This document shows positions 45,125 to 57,560 of a stretch of DNA of 64,000 nucleotides, piece by piece; positions within the stretch are counted from its first letter, which is position 1; each line of letters starts with the position of its first letter. The notes below the pieces were generated by a model that worked only from the letters and a program-made list of their open reading frames with translations, had not been told where the DNA came from and ran no database searches. This stretch comes from Macrocystis pyrifera (lineage: Eukaryota; Sar; Phaeophyceae; Laminariales; Laminariaceae), in NCBI GenBank assembly GCA_031763025.1, contig JASSKH010000039.1, positions 1,984,001-2,048,000 of the forward strand, in the 5' to 3' direction. A program made the position numbers and the translations under genes.

Positions 45125-48100
45125 GACACCAGGTCCAACGACGATGAGTGTTGTCTTGGTCACCACAAACACCGCATGGTCGAATACTTCCTCATGCGGA
45201 ACATGGTGTGTGTTAGTCCTGTGTTCCGTGAGCAGGGTGAGTCAAACGTGCGCGCATTGGTGGTTATGCTGAGGCGGTTGGGGCCTAGCTCAGTACGCTT
45301 TTACCGCTCAGGTTATAGATTGAAACACCGCAACGCCCTTCCTGGGTGGTTGATTCGTCTACACCGGTATCCTGGTATACTTTACAAACTTGGGGAACAT
45401 GTTGCGTTTCGGCACTGGAAACCGGTGACAGTTGCAACGATAGCGTCCTTTCTTCGACTATCTTTTTTTCGGGACGAGTCAAGGACAGCAGCTCATCTCC
45501 CGAAGCTCACCATGCCAGAAGAGTCAGCAACAGGTCCAGCAGATACCATGCCGAAACCATGCCAATAACCATGCAGATTGTTGCCGCCTGAGCAGTCCGA
45601 CACAGTCCTCCACGACGCACAAGACAATGCAACAATACAGGAAAGCCCAGTCGAACATATCAGTTCTCGAGTCTCCGATCTGCCTGCACACCACACAGGG
45701 AACCAGGACGACATCCGAGAGGGTGCAAGGCAGTGAGAGAGCCTGCACATCTGACAGTTTTTGGCTGCCAAAGTTCTGTGGAGTCGTGGTCGAGCTAAAC
45801 ACACGTGTGCAACATTCTTGGCATTGGACTTCACATGAACCAGAAAAGAAAACTATGCCGACTGTGACTGCTGCACAACGTGGTGAAACGCTGCGGGTCA
45901 CCAGCACGCAATCGATCACGGGAAAGACACTTAGCAATATAATTAACACCCACCGATGCGGAGAAGACCGTCGCCATGACAACGGTGACCAGGCCAAGAG
46001 AGTCATGAATATATCACGGTGCGCCACGCCTTTTGGTGTTCGCCCACACGATCGGCGTGCTGGCAACAGGCGCCGCCATCTCCGTGGCTCCGACAGGCAA
46101 AGCTGCTTCTTGAGGAAACACATTGTCTCGGAAAGAGAAGTGGCTCCGGCCGAAAACCGTTGTCGATCGACCTCGAGTCTTTTCAAGGTCCATCTCCTGC
46201 ATACCATATCCCGCACCAACTTCAAATAGTTGGTCCCGAAGAAGGTGGATGCAAGACTGTCAGCATCAACGAGCACGGAATGCTGAGCTTTGTGAATAGC
46301 CATTGTCATCGCTGCGCGGATGGCCAGAAACCGCGAACGCTGCCTCTTGGCCAGGAGTTTGCGACACTTGAGTCTGTTAAGACTCTTGTGGCGCGCGATC
46401 GTGGAAGAACCCACAGCAACTACTCCAAGAAAGATACAAATTGAACCAACGCTAAGTTCTCCAACAACCGCGGAGAGTGCTCGATGTAGGCGATCAACCT
46501 ACATACGGAAGGCAAGCGAAAGGTGCAGGGAAGGTTTGTGGTAAGAAAGAGATTTCTATACGAGTAGACCACCATGTTACAGATGATGTCAGTACTATAG
46601 CTTGGATCCGTCGAGGAGGCGAAATATTTGTGGTTCAGTGAATGCCCTAAATGAAACAAACATCCAAACTATCGAGAGACGCTGAGCGACGGATTAGTCG
46701 AGTCTGTGTGTCACGAGTATGTCCTGCACACAGCTTGTCTGGATACCAGGAAGCGCGGAACACTGCATCGTTTGTGGATATGGTACCTTGACGTCTTATA
46801 CCAGACATACGTGAGAGCAGTGTGTCGTGTTTCAACTCCCGCGCGCGTTCACGCGGATTGGTCGTGAACCGCACATCGTCGTACGAATCTTCTTCCACGG
46901 AACGCGCAGCTTAACGTCCTCATGCACAGTCATTCCTTCGGTTTCATCGCAAATAATGCACTAACAAGAGGTGTTGGATGTTCCACAGTTATACGCCCGA
47001 CAAGCATAGCGGTGTGTCCGCTACGGAAACGTCTAAGGTGTCTGCAACGAATGTAGCTTGGTCGGTCACAGTCGTGTGGTCCGTCCTTAATGTCGAGGCG
47101 AGAATAGCATACGGGGGCGGGCGAGGGAAACATCGCAGCAGAAATAACGTTGAGAGGAAGAATTTTCAATCGCATCGATGGATAGTCGCCTAGTGAATGC
47201 CGCGCTACTATAGTCACGGGTAAGCGCTGTCTGGTAGGCCTCATTGCCTCTGTCACGGGGATAATAGTTTGCGTATCGAAAAGCCCGAAACGTTTATTCT
47301 GCCTGCAGAGGTGCATTGGCACAGTAGTCATTCATGAAGCAGTACCTTAACTGATGGTGTAACCACTGAACAAGGGAAGCACACAACATGTGCTGCGGGT
47401 GTTACTGATGCCAATAACATGCTCATTTCTCGTCAGCTCACGTAATATCGTGATAGATCACAACATCTATTGATGACCGTTTTGAGTGGGCGTATCCAGC
47501 ATCCGTTTTCGGCAGGCATCGATCAGGTGATACCGACAAATGTTCCTGAAATGTCGATTTTTTACTGTATATGCAAACGCATGTTGCTTGGCGATGGTGT
47601 CCCATCAGGTGTTCTGAATTGTTCACAAATTTTGCTTCAATGCTGCCGTTGGACGGAAATCAACAGAAGGGGCAGTGCTCTCGAACAGCCGAAGCATTGG
47701 TGAAGCAATCGTCACCTAACCCAGTCTAGACAGAAGTACGGGAAAGCACAACAGATACCACAGCAGTACCACTGGACTAGCTGCGTCACATTACAGCACA
47801 AATTCACTTCAGCTCTTTTTTTCAGCCGAACACAACGACAGAAAACAGTGCCCAGGTCCTGGAATGTGTTCTTGCCTTCGTATTGCTATGAGTGTTTCCT
47901 AAACCTCAGGATACTCACCATGCCAGACCCGAAGCGTACTCCCAGAGATGGTGGTCAACCCTGTCCTCGACGAATGAGAAGATACCGATATCGGAGTGGG
48001 CGAGGTCGTCCCCGGTCGGTTCCTCCAGTGGCCTGTGGTCGCTCTGAGCGTCGAGGAAAAAGTAGTGCACGAAGACAACATCGCGGGTCGTAGCCAGACA

Positions 48101-48396
48101 CCAGGTAGCTACTTGCACGCTTCGACGGGGTTGCACGCTTCGAGGAAAGGGGATTAGAGTATGGTCTGCCGACGGACTGTACACTGCATTTGATCGACAC
48201 GATATGTTGTCATGGAGTTAATAAAATAGACGTTAAGGTCAAGATTAGGATACCGGTCAACGGGTATGTTTCTGGTTTTCGCATATTGGCACTCGGTTGA
48301 GGCAGATTTGCCCCCCCTAGAATCCCGACACCCACCGAAACTATCGCACCAAACCAAAAACATAATTCGCTAAATTAAACATCATATAATACAACA
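45125..48396. other. Region upstream of the OGFr gene, no firm gene
   Basis: The frame upstream of 45124 stays open to about 45243 (containing HVPHEEVFDHAVFVVT), so an upstream exon is possible. Minus-strand frames at 45524-46414 and 46014-46202 have partly protein-like composition, but they overlap and lack domains. A minus-strand frame at 47915-48184 (segment DVVFVHYFFLDAQ) also looks coding-like and unassigned. I would not annotate any of them firmly. Confidence 0.3.
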
Positions 48397-51300
48397 GTGC
48401 TTACGATATATTTTTTGGGAGTGCTTTGTCAACAAATACCGTACATCAGCACTTGCGCAGCTCTTAAGTTGAAATATTTTGACAAGAGTGAACAGAGTTG
48501 TTTTTGGGCGTGGTGCGAACTCAGCAGCGGGCAGATATTACAGGCAATATGTGATCAGAGAGCGGGAACAGACGGACACCCAACTAACTATGTATGGGAG
48601 GCAGGCAAGACAGGAGGGAGGCGAAATTGGAAAAAAGGCAGAGGGGCTTTGTGGGGGGCGCGAACTCTGACGAAGGAGGCACGGGGTGCCTCGAGAAGGA
48701 CATATGCAAACAGCACGGAAAATTCGAGGGTTCTACAAGTGGTCTTCGAAGGTGAAAATTTCCATCACGCGGCTTTCGTTTATCTGCACTGGGTGCTCTA
48801 TTGTGTGAAGCATTCATCACTTATCACTTGGGCCGGGCGAGGAAATACACGAGGGAGGAACACAACCATCATTGAAAGGGGGGGGTGGGAGGAGGGTGAA
48901 ACTCATGGACTCCTGTATGGCGTGATAGAGATAATAGATATTCGAATTGGGGGTGGACGGGCGAGGGCAAAACGTGGCGAGGTAACCATTGGAAAGGACG
49001 GCGTTTCAGAAGTAAAGGGGAACCATATGTGAGCGTTTGGATTGGATAGGGGTGTTTTACGGGAAGGTGGACGTGTACAGGGTGCCGGAAAGGATGGAAG
49101 GACGAGCTGGGTGGAATACGGGGGGGGGTAAGACGGTCGTGTTCGTTTAGTATTTTTAATATTGGTGGCAAGGATAGAGTGATGATAGATATGAGGAAGA
49201 ACAGGCTGGATAGGGAGAGGGCAACGGCGGTGGCAATGCATGGCGAAAACCCATCTGCGGTGCTAGAGGTCGGCCCCGTCTCAAGGAAGCGAGAGAAAAA
49301 GCGAAAGCAAGAGTGAAAAGTTGAAAACGGAAAGCAGAAACATGGGCGTTGACACGATTGATCATTTGCTAGGATGTGTCGATAGACTTTCCGAGTTCTT
49401 CGGTCGTTTGTTTCTCGAAATAAACCAACAATAAAGGCCAGATTTCTTGGCCCAAAGAAGCGTGGTTGAATAGGAGTAAGGAAGACGCTCGGAAGGTTTT
49501 GCGAGCGGTATATCTATCGGTTGACAAGCGGACGGGGGGTCGTGTAGCGTCAATGTATGTGGGCATGTCTACCAAAGAAGACATATTATGTGTCTGTTTG
49601 TCCCCACAATGATCTGCGGGGTCGGGAGGAGACTGTGGCGGCACATTTATCGAGAATGTTGCGATTGAATAGTATAACAACTGTAATCGAAACATCAAAG
49701 AGAGATATCCCAAACACAAGTTCCAACAACTTCTGGAAGGTGCGGGTTGGAAGACAAGCATCGCTTGTTCTCAGGAGTGCTTCGCCTACGCGAATTGGGT
49801 GTATCACGCTGCGGCATTAAGAACATTCACCATGAGTTAACCTTCTACGGCAGTAGGTTCCAATGTGAACTTGCACCATCATGATCGCGTTTATGGTCGT
49901 GTCTGTTCTGCGAAACGCACTGGCATTTGTAGCTATTCCTTACGTAGAGAATCATCTTCCCAGGATTGTGTTGTAGCTCTGTACTGTTTAATGCCTCGTT
50001 GAGACAGTCTGCTGGGGAAAGCACGGGAGCTTGCCATCTGTCAAGTATGGATGTAGCGTCGTGTTTTTGAGGGGTGGCAATCAGTCGCAAAAACAGAACG
50101 AAAGGCGGAAGACAGCATATAAATATGTTGCAGAGAGTCAAGTTAGGGGTCCGAGGCCGAACATATTCTATATAAATACAGGAACAACACAATGAGGGGA
50201 CCATGAGTGGGAGTGAGGGTAAAATCTCTTAATAAGCTGGTCGGAGGGTGATGCTCGAGGGAGCGCCGTTGATGACGTTTGGAATCGGCGGACGGGGGGA
50301 GGCCAAGACACCCGTGACCTAAACAGCAGTATAGCAGTATATGGTCGGAGTCAAGCCAAGCAGCGAGGAAAGGGGGAGGGGGGCACGAGAGGACTGGTTT
50401 CAGAGGATTTATATCTATATTCCGAGAAGAGATGGGCGGAGAGCGAGACGAGTACCTGAAAACACGGGGCTTCTGTCGCAGGCGTTTTGACTGGTCGGAG
50501 AAGAATATGGGTGGGGGCGTCAAGAGCGGGAGGAGAAAGGAAGCTGCCGAGTGACCTATTCGGAATGTTCAAAGAAAGGGTGATGCTGGAAGAAGCGACA
50601 TTCTAAAGCGGCGGTAGCGGGCGGGGGGGGGGGGGGGGGGTATCTTCGGACAGTAGTGCGTGGTATTTTATGTTTGGAAAGGAAGTCAGAAGCGGATACA
50701 ATAGGGGCGGGAGATCTCAGAGGAGGTTGTTCTGTAGTCCGGAAAGAGAGGGGCGACGATTGAGCTGGTGGCGGGGGATGCGGTTAATATAGTCGGAGAA
50801 AGGGACGTCGAAATCATTCTTGAGATAGTGATGGCAGAAATAGGAGAGCTTTCGGTAGTCTGAGTTTCGGGCGTCCCGTAAATCGCAGGGACAAGAGGGG
50901 GTACGGTCGACGGTGTAGTCGAGGGACTAAATGGAAGCAGAACGACAGGCTTTTGTGAGGGGCAGGAGGACATATGTACAAAAGTCATTACATACATGAG
51001 GCGATATCGTGATGGGGGTGTAGGGGGCTTGCGTGCGACGGCCAGCGAGGCGTATCTGTGTCTTTTGGGCGGAGAAGCGTACGGAGAGGGGCATCGGGAT
51101 CGGGAAATACTGTAGTATAGATGTACGTAACTCCGCCCTCTCACCTGACAGATGGTTGGCATTTGAAGCAGTTGTCGATAAAGAAGGACGGTATAGATGC
51201 AGTTAGATCCGTTGAGCTGCGTACTGTAGTATACAACGGAACAGCGTAACCGATAAACGATAAGCCTGATGATTGAGAGGATTATTGGTATTGAGCCCGT

Positions 51301-51990
51301 TCGGACTTCAGGGTAATATTGTCGAACGAATGTGACGACTACATACAGCGCCATACGAAGCACATTATTTTTCCTAGGGTAGGAGATGTGTTGCCCGAAC
51401 TGCAACGAAGGAATATTTATGACAAGCGAGCGCGCAAGCGTGGTGACATGTTTTCGGTTGCACACTCATTATATCTATCTAAAGGATAAAACTCCACACA
51501 ACTCATCGCTTTTTTTGTCTCTATACGTGAGGCCCAAAGGTAGTTATGAAGTAAAATGGACTATACAGGAATAGGGACAATACGGTCAGCTACTGAGTCA
51601 CGCGGTAGTATATCAGTAAGGAAGCAGGGGCAAGACGCAAGCGAGATAGGTTAGCGGGCAGCCTCTACACGCAGTGACGTAACGAGGAGACAACGCGTAC
51701 CTGGTAGGTATGATACGATCCGCCCTATTTTTACTGTTTTTAATATATATATATAATCACTTCTACTTTCTAGCCTAACTCGCATGAGGTTTTTACCCTC
51801 AGCGATCTTCTGGACAAGCCGTGGTCACAGGTGTCGCCCCTTCTCCCCCCCGGTACGTGCCTTTTTTTGTCGCGCATAGGGTTCAGCATTTCGATTGCTC
51901 GTCGATTTTCAACGAATGAATGTAGCTAACTCACGCTCTCGCGCTTTCCGCATATCATTTTTTTATGCAAGAGAAAGTCCCTACAAGCAT
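48397..51990. other. Purine-skewed intergenic stretch
   Basis: The plus strand is conspicuously G/A-rich (about 48480-49360 and 50100-51080). This creates long stop-poor chance frames, especially C/T-rich ones on the minus strand up to 259 codons (50686-51465). Their Ser/Pro/Leu-rich products show no domain. An 18-nt poly-G run lies at 50623-50640. Confidence 0.4.
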
Positions 51991-52054
51991 GCACTCGGTG
52001 AGACTTGAACCCACGAAATTGATCTTGTTTGAATGATCCTATTTTATTGAGTGC
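51991..52054 (-). other. tRNA-like hairpin/SINE-like fragment
   Basis: The minus strand starts GCACTC and ends GAGTGC (6-bp acceptor-like pair). It contains a near-perfect T-arm, GTGGG-TTCAAGT-CTCAC, that matches the B-box consensus. At 64 nt it is too short for a D arm, and the anticodon region is a GATC palindrome, so it is not a functional tRNA. CAATTTCG-GGGTTCAA-TCTCA is shared with 31862-31936. Confidence 0.4.
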
Positions 52055-54799
52055 AGGAAACACGTGTTGTCCACATGTGTGACGTTCAAAGATTTTCGCG
52101 CGGAGGCTTACCGTACCTGGTACATAAAATAGCACGAACACCGTATCGACAGCAGTACAGTAATGAAACGTTAGGATGGGCCGTGATGGTGCCGAAGGAT
52201 AGTGATACTGGAAGGAGATTGTTCTCACCAAGTTGTCATGTTGATCTACCCCGGGAAGATCAACACCCAGTGCCCCAATTACCGCCAGTAGAAGGGAGAA
52301 CGCAATCCAGTGCCGAACGTTCCTCATCGTCTGGTACTGCTCTAACCGCAAACATGCCATGTAATTATGATGACAGACAGCGGCGGGTTGAAGGTTCGAG
52401 GCGAGGGGGGTGCGGTCAAGGATTTAAAGCTGGAACACGGTTGCCGTCTCAACAATATCGACACGCCGACAACTTGTCAGCAGTGCGCGTATGCTATCTT
52501 ATGGTTTATGGGGCCGGGCCTTCTACGAGTGTGTTTTGGTACTCGTAAACAACTCTGAGGCTCAACACGATGGAACGAGGTCTATACCGTACGTACTCGT
52601 ACAAAGTCCCAAACCAGGTTTGTCGTGCATGAAAACCGGCGTCAACACGAGATAGACAATCGAATCGGGCACGTCGGACAGGTGTCTGACCCGTGCGAGT
52701 GCACGAATCAATCGTGCACAGCTTAATAACCCTTGGCAAAATCGCGCTCGCACTGCACCCACCTCTCCCTGCTTTTGTCAACCGTCTCTCACCAACGTGG
52801 CCCAGCAGCATTCCGCGAGTACAGGGTAGGATAAGCTTCCCATTTTAAGCGGTTTCTGAAACTGATTTTCTCAACCTTGTCGTCGTTTAAAAAAAAAAAC
52901 GACCAGCGGGATGGACGGGCGCACGTCGGACGCGCTGCTGGGTGCTGCGAGGTTCAATCTGCCATGGTCTCGGGAGCTGGTTGATCCTCCTATGGGATGA
53001 GCGCGAACGATGTCGCGTTGGGATCGTATCCTTCTCGAAAATGAAACGTTTTTCCCGCATCCCGGAACCCAAAACACAGCCGCCTGCCAGGATTTATGAA
53101 CACCATTATCATGAGGCATCAGATTGAGAGGGGGAGGAGTCGAAATGCATATCTTATCTGCTGGGAGATCAGAAGTAGAGGCATACCTTGAGCGTGCGAT
53201 GTGAGATCTACCTTCGATGGCGGTGCTGTATTGTGCCTAGGTCGTTGTGGTGGGCATCCATCTCGATACGTCCGATTGCAGCACTGATATTGGGTGTGCG
53301 GCGTTGGCGTGTGGTTTTGTATTGAACGGGCGCCCACATGTCGCCCTCCCGGAGATCTTCGCCTAGGAATGGCCACTTCAAGCCATCGTCTACGTGAGCC
53401 ACGCGGCAAGCTCATGCTGAGGAGGAGAGAGCAGACAGCGGCGGGCGCAAGTGGGGGCAGTCCCGCTTCGCCATGTGCGGTAGCACTATGACGAGGTGCC
53501 ACTTGTACGGCAGCGGAAAAGCTCAGTATGTGAGAGTAAGCATGTCACATGACATGTTTGCGGAGTTTTTACCGCCTGTTCTAGTTCCCAGACGAATTTT
53601 AATGCAACCGAACGCAGCATATCCCCTCTGGTTTCGCACGAGTACATGGCATAGGGGTCGTAGTGCTGTACCCGGATTGCAGTTGGCCCGGGACTATACC
53701 CGTAGTGTGATACCCACTCTACGGACTCCTCTCCAGCAGCGCAGCAGCAAAAACAATGAAACTCATAACGTTCACACAGGCGATGGAACATCGCAACTGC
53801 TGTCGATGTGTCTGCAGTCATCGCCCAAATGTACCCATACTTGTGGTAGGGAACTGGCCAACCTGTGTCAGGCATGCAAAACTATTCCTACCCGTTTGTA
53901 CTGCAGTGCAGTGGAAATTGGTGATACTAAGGCGCGATCTCAGTACCTGCCGTAGTCGAATCTGCGATGAGCGACAGGATTGTTGGGCTGAACCAACACG
54001 AACGAACATATACGTACGTACGCGATCGTATGTACCCGTATCCGTGATGTTTGGGTTCATTCTTCTGAGAAAAAAAAAAATCGTCAGCGGCAGAAGGGGC
54101 AGCAACGGCAGCAGCGGCAGCAGCGGCAGCAGCGGCAGCAGGCGTGGCGGCGGCGGCAGCAACAACTGCAGCAGCAACAGTAGGGCACACGAGGCCAGAG
54201 TCAGCGTCGTTGCACGCTCGGCTTGTCGGCCTAACCCCTTGAACCCTTTGTACACCTACTCGCTATTATTGTTCAACTTGTGTTTCCTAGTTCCCCATCT
54301 CGAAAACCGGCATAATTTGAAGATGAAAAATCTGCACCTGGCATGTTGTGTCCAACAGACAGGGCTTCTCCTAGCAGGTGCCACCAGTACTGCTGCTATA
54401 CGACATATTCAGCAGAGCTTCCCCAGCAGCAAACAACAGCAGCAGCAGTAGGACAGGCCAGCGTCGCTGTACGCTCGGCTTGTCGGTCTAACCCGTAAAC
54501 CCTTTGTACACGTACTCGCTTGTATTGTGTGTTTCCTGGTTCCCAACTCGAAATTCGGCACAACTTGAAGACGAAATATCTACTGCAGGTGTCCAACAGA
54601 GCTTCTCGTAGCAGGTGCCACCACTACTACAATACGGCTGTGTGCCATATGTTGCAGAGCCTCTCCTGGTCCTCCGTCCCCTCATTAGTAGGGGGGTGGG
54701 CCTGACAGTACCACCTGCAGCATAGACTCAGCCCACAGTCAACCCGCTTGGTGCCGGGCAAGGCCAACGCGTGTGGATGACGACCTCGAAGATGTCAGG
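52055..54799. other. Intergenic stretch with CAG-rich repeats
   Basis: No gene is recognised from 52055 to 54060. A GCAGCG microsatellite occupies about 54080-54182, then a tandem duplication (54188-54660). Confidence 0.35.
54188..54660 (+). repeat. Tandem duplication of ~260 and ~210 bp units with CAG ends
   Basis: Unit 1 (54188-54450) and unit 2 (54451-54660) share CGCTCGGCTTGTCGG, CCCTTTGTACAC, TTTCCTRGTTCCC, TTGAAGA and GCAGGTGCCACCA in order. Unit 1 is bordered on both sides by CAG-rich simple sequence, so expansion of that microsatellite may have promoted the duplication. Confidence 0.7.
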
Positions 54800-55467
54800 T
54801 AGATCACGTGCTGTCAACTCGCATGGGCATGCTACAATCGGGTCGAACGGGAGCTGTACGATACGGAAGATGCCCCTATCACTCTAAAAGTACGCATACC
54901 AGAGGTCGAGGTGGTGGAGACCCTGCTGTATGGTGGACTCATGGCCGGGAACACTTCGCTGAGCTCCGAACGGCACATTTTATCTCCTCCTACGAATCAT
55001 TGGTTTCCAGCGCCGACAAAGCCGTACGCCAAGGCCCTCAAAAGGCACAATGCGAGGGCGTTGAGACGACCATCCGCAAACGACGCCTTCTCTTTGCGGG
55101 GGGCGTACAACGGACGACCAATGAGTGGCTGACCTGATGGGTGATGATCTGGACGATGGTTGGTGGGGAGAACCCGGGACTAGGCCGACCAGAAAATAAC
55201 TGGGCCCAATGTCTAGCAGACGAATTCAGGGTTTTTCAAGCCACCGAAGGGTCCACGAAAAGCTCCCTTTTGATGTTCAGAGGAGAGACGGTGTTATGGC
55301 CGAGGGTGGCCACGAAGAGGGGCAAGTGGTACCGGGAGGTCGTCAAAGCAGCGGACTGTTTCATGGCGAGGTGGTACAGAGACGAAGCGCAGAGAAGCCT
55401 ACTGCGCCACGCATCTGAGGACACCAAGAGGGGCGACACGGAGACTGGGGGGGTTCAGCCGTACTGA
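54800..55467 (+). mobile_element. LINE (non-LTR retrotransposon) 3' remnant
   Basis: The tail of a LINE polyprotein downstream of its reverse transcriptase. Pieces in several frames include EHFAELRTAHF (about 54950), KAQCEGVETTIRKRRLLFAG (about 55040-55100), then from 55141 GGENPGLGRPENNWAQCLAD and TVLWPRVATKRGKWYREVV. The IRKRRL...GRPxxxW pattern is the conserved C-terminal tail of many LINE endonuclease/RT proteins; this version I associate with brown-algal genomes from memory. At least three frame changes and an in-frame stop at about 55135 break it. The 5' part of the LINE is absent, as in typical 5'-truncated copies. Confidence 0.7.
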
Positions 55468-55951
55468 TACAGCTGTCGACGCATGCAGAAACGAGAAGAT
55501 AGATTGGGTGGCTAGGTAACGGTTCGACGAAACCTTGAATTCTAGCAGTTTTTGTTTGTTGTTGAGTTGGTCGATGAAGGGGAGCGCGACAGCGGCAATG
55601 CGATCACTTGACACCGCTGTTGACGAGAGTGGGAAGGAGACGGCAGAGAGTGTATCTAGGTCCGCGAATCGGTTTTCTGGCAAAGACGGGCACCCATGTT
55701 ACTATCACCGCCTGGAGTAAGATTTTTCTCTTTTCCTTTTTCCCTTCCTTCTCTTCCTTCTTGCTCATTTGCCTTGTCTCTCCCGGTTTTCCTCTTCCCT
55801 CCCCACCGTCGTTATGCCAGTGTCTTCGTCTCTTTCGTGCTTCTTTGTCCGTGCAGCAATGTTTTCTTTTTGAAGACGCATGCTTTCCTTTGATTAAATA
55901 GCAGGCTTTCTGGTCTCCTTGCGCCATTTTTATTCTGTTTTATTTCAACTT
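55468..55951. other. Flank of the LINE remnant, C/T-rich tract
   Basis: A pyrimidine-rich run of TTTCCCTTCCTTCTC-type sequence spans about 55725-55810, and its complement gives a Lys/Glu-rich chance frame. No gene supported. Confidence 0.35.
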
Positions 55952-56365
55952 TTAGACTGTATTTTTGCTCTTATTTTCTGGTCTTCCTTGTGTTGTGTTC
56001 TCGTACCCGGTGCTCTGGCATTTCACTTGATCTACCCATGAACTTTCGATGTTTTTTATTTGCATTGGGACCGTGTCTGTCTCACAGTCTATGACCACAT
56101 AATTCTCTAGGTCCGGAATTCGAAACCTGTATGTGCCCCCTCTAAACGAAACTCCAATCCTCGCAAAGTCTGGTCCCAAACCGCCCCCGACGTTGATGGG
56201 TATATCGCGCGAATCGATAGTGGAGACATATCCCAGCAGTCTCGGCCAACGTTCGGACAAACGAAGCCCTGCGCCTTGAGCTACGCGACCCAGCTCATCC
56301 TGCGAGACAATCACTTGTAGACAATCGCTTGCGCTACAGTCGGTACGAGCAGCGAAATCCTCCGC
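55952..56365 (-). CDS. Hypothetical protein exon
   Basis: The minus-strand frame is open for about 137 codons with balanced, protein-like composition (VSQDELGRVAQGAGLRLSER, then INVGGGLGPDFARIGVSF, RFRIPDLENYVVIDCE). No ATG lies in the open part, so it would be an internal exon; GCTAATTTGCGGAG just upstream of 56361 could serve as branch site and acceptor. The end could be the stop at 55952 or a donor at GGGTACGAG (about 56010). I recognise no family, and host gene or element remnant are both possible. Confidence 0.35.
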   Translation of the reverse strand, partial: AEDFAARTDCSASDCLQVIVSQDELGRVAQGAGLRLSERWPRLLGYVSTIDSRDIPINVGGGLGPDFARIGVSFRGGTYRFRIPDLENYVVIDCETDTVPMQIKNIESSWVDQVKCQSTGYENTTQGRPENKSKNTV

Positions 56366-56799
56366 AAATTAGCAACAGCGCATCGATCGTAGCAAAAGTG
56401 GAACTTTCTTGTAGAAGCATGGCTCACTCAGCGGGGTTGACGAACGGCGTTAATGAGGTCGTTGCCCGCCGCTCGCAAACAGCCGTGCAAGATCTATTCT
56501 GGCTGCAAGGTCTGCACCCCATGGGGTTTGCGATATACTCTGTGGCGTTTTATGGCAGGGTCGCTTCCTGATCCAATGTAAATCGAATTACTTCCCAGAC
56601 CTGTGACACCAACGGCAGCAGCAGCAGCAGCAAAGCGGCAGCAGCACCGCATACTAAGGGTACTTCGGATCTTCTTGGCGCCGTGCAAGGTCCCAGAGCG
56701 ATCGCTGCTCGATCGGGAAGACTCGCAAGCATGGAAACCCGTGCAAGAAGAGATACTGACGCAGGGGCACAAAGTTCCTCTCGGAGCGCACCACGCGCA
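56366..56799. other. Short intergenic stretch with CAG microsatellite
   Basis: GGCAGCAGCAGCAGCAGC and related CAG words occur at about 56613-56650. Nothing else is supported. Confidence 0.35.
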
Positions 56800-57560
56800 G
56801 CAAGGGTCGGAAGGAGGTTGCTGCTTCGAGAAGGTGTGTCAAACGCCTCGTATAACCGCTACCCGTGTAGCCGTAATCCTAGTCATCAATTGTTGAGAGA
56901 AACACAGCAGTGTTGTGCTGTTGCTCTCGCCCGTCAACCGTAGTTGCCAAGCCCCCGTAAGTCTCCCTCCCTTGTTGCCACACTCCCTGCAACCAAACCG
57001 TGCGTCATTTTGCTTTCATGGAATCAGTACTTCGTGGTTATGAGGCGCAGCCTCAATACCTGCAGTAGTGTTCAAGTAGTCTAGTCTGCCATGCTGCGTT
57101 AGCACGGATTCAAATCTCTCTTTCGCCCTGTTTGGAGCTTTGCTGCGCGGGTCCGGAGGAGGCTGCTGCTACGAGAAAGTGTGCCAAACTCCCCGCATAG
57201 CCGCTCCCCGTATAGCCATGATCTTAGTCAACAACTTTTTCGAGGAAAATACAGCAGTGTTGCGCTGTTGCTCTCGTCCGTCAACCATAGTTGCCGCCGT
57301 GAATCTCCCTCCCTTGTTACCACACTCCCTGCAACCAAACCGTGTGGCATTCTGCTTACGTGGAATTAGTATTTCGTGGTTTTGAGGCGCAACCTCAATA
57401 CCTGCAGTACTGCTGTAGTTGTTAAGTTGGCCATTCTGCGTCAATACAGAATTTTCTCTCTTCTCTTTTTGCCCTGTTTTGATCCTTGCTGCTCACGGGT
57501 CGGAAAGAGGCTGCTGCTGCGAGAAGGTGTGTCAACCGCCCTGTATAACCGTTGCCCGTA
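56800..57560 (+). repeat. ~345-bp tandem array
   Basis: Two full units and a third partial one start near 56805, 57149 and 57497. Each carries GGCTGCTGCTRCGAGAARGTGTG, then CAGCAGTGTTGYGCTGTTGC, CTCCCTCCCTTGTTRCC and CAACCTCAATACCTGCAGTA. Units 1 and 2 look about 80% identical. Confidence 0.75.

Noticed and set aside
45524-46414. 296-codon minus-strand gene
   Set aside because: It starts without an ATG, changes character midway to Cys/Val/Leu-rich sequence, overlaps an equally plausible frame at 46014-46202, and has no domain. Kept only as a remark on the upstream region.
48397-49032. 211-codon plus-strand frame
   Set aside because: It lies in the same purine-skewed stretch, is Gly/Arg-rich by composition and shows no recognisable motif.
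50686-51465. 259-codon minus-strand frame
   Set aside because: Composition is Ser/Pro/Thr/Tyr-rich and follows from the purine skew of the plus strand. No domain, no repeat of coding type and no ATG context that stands out.
51991-52054. Functional tRNA gene
   Set aside because: Only the T-arm and a 6-bp acceptor-like pair are good. The length of 64 nt leaves no D arm and the anticodon loop is not formed.
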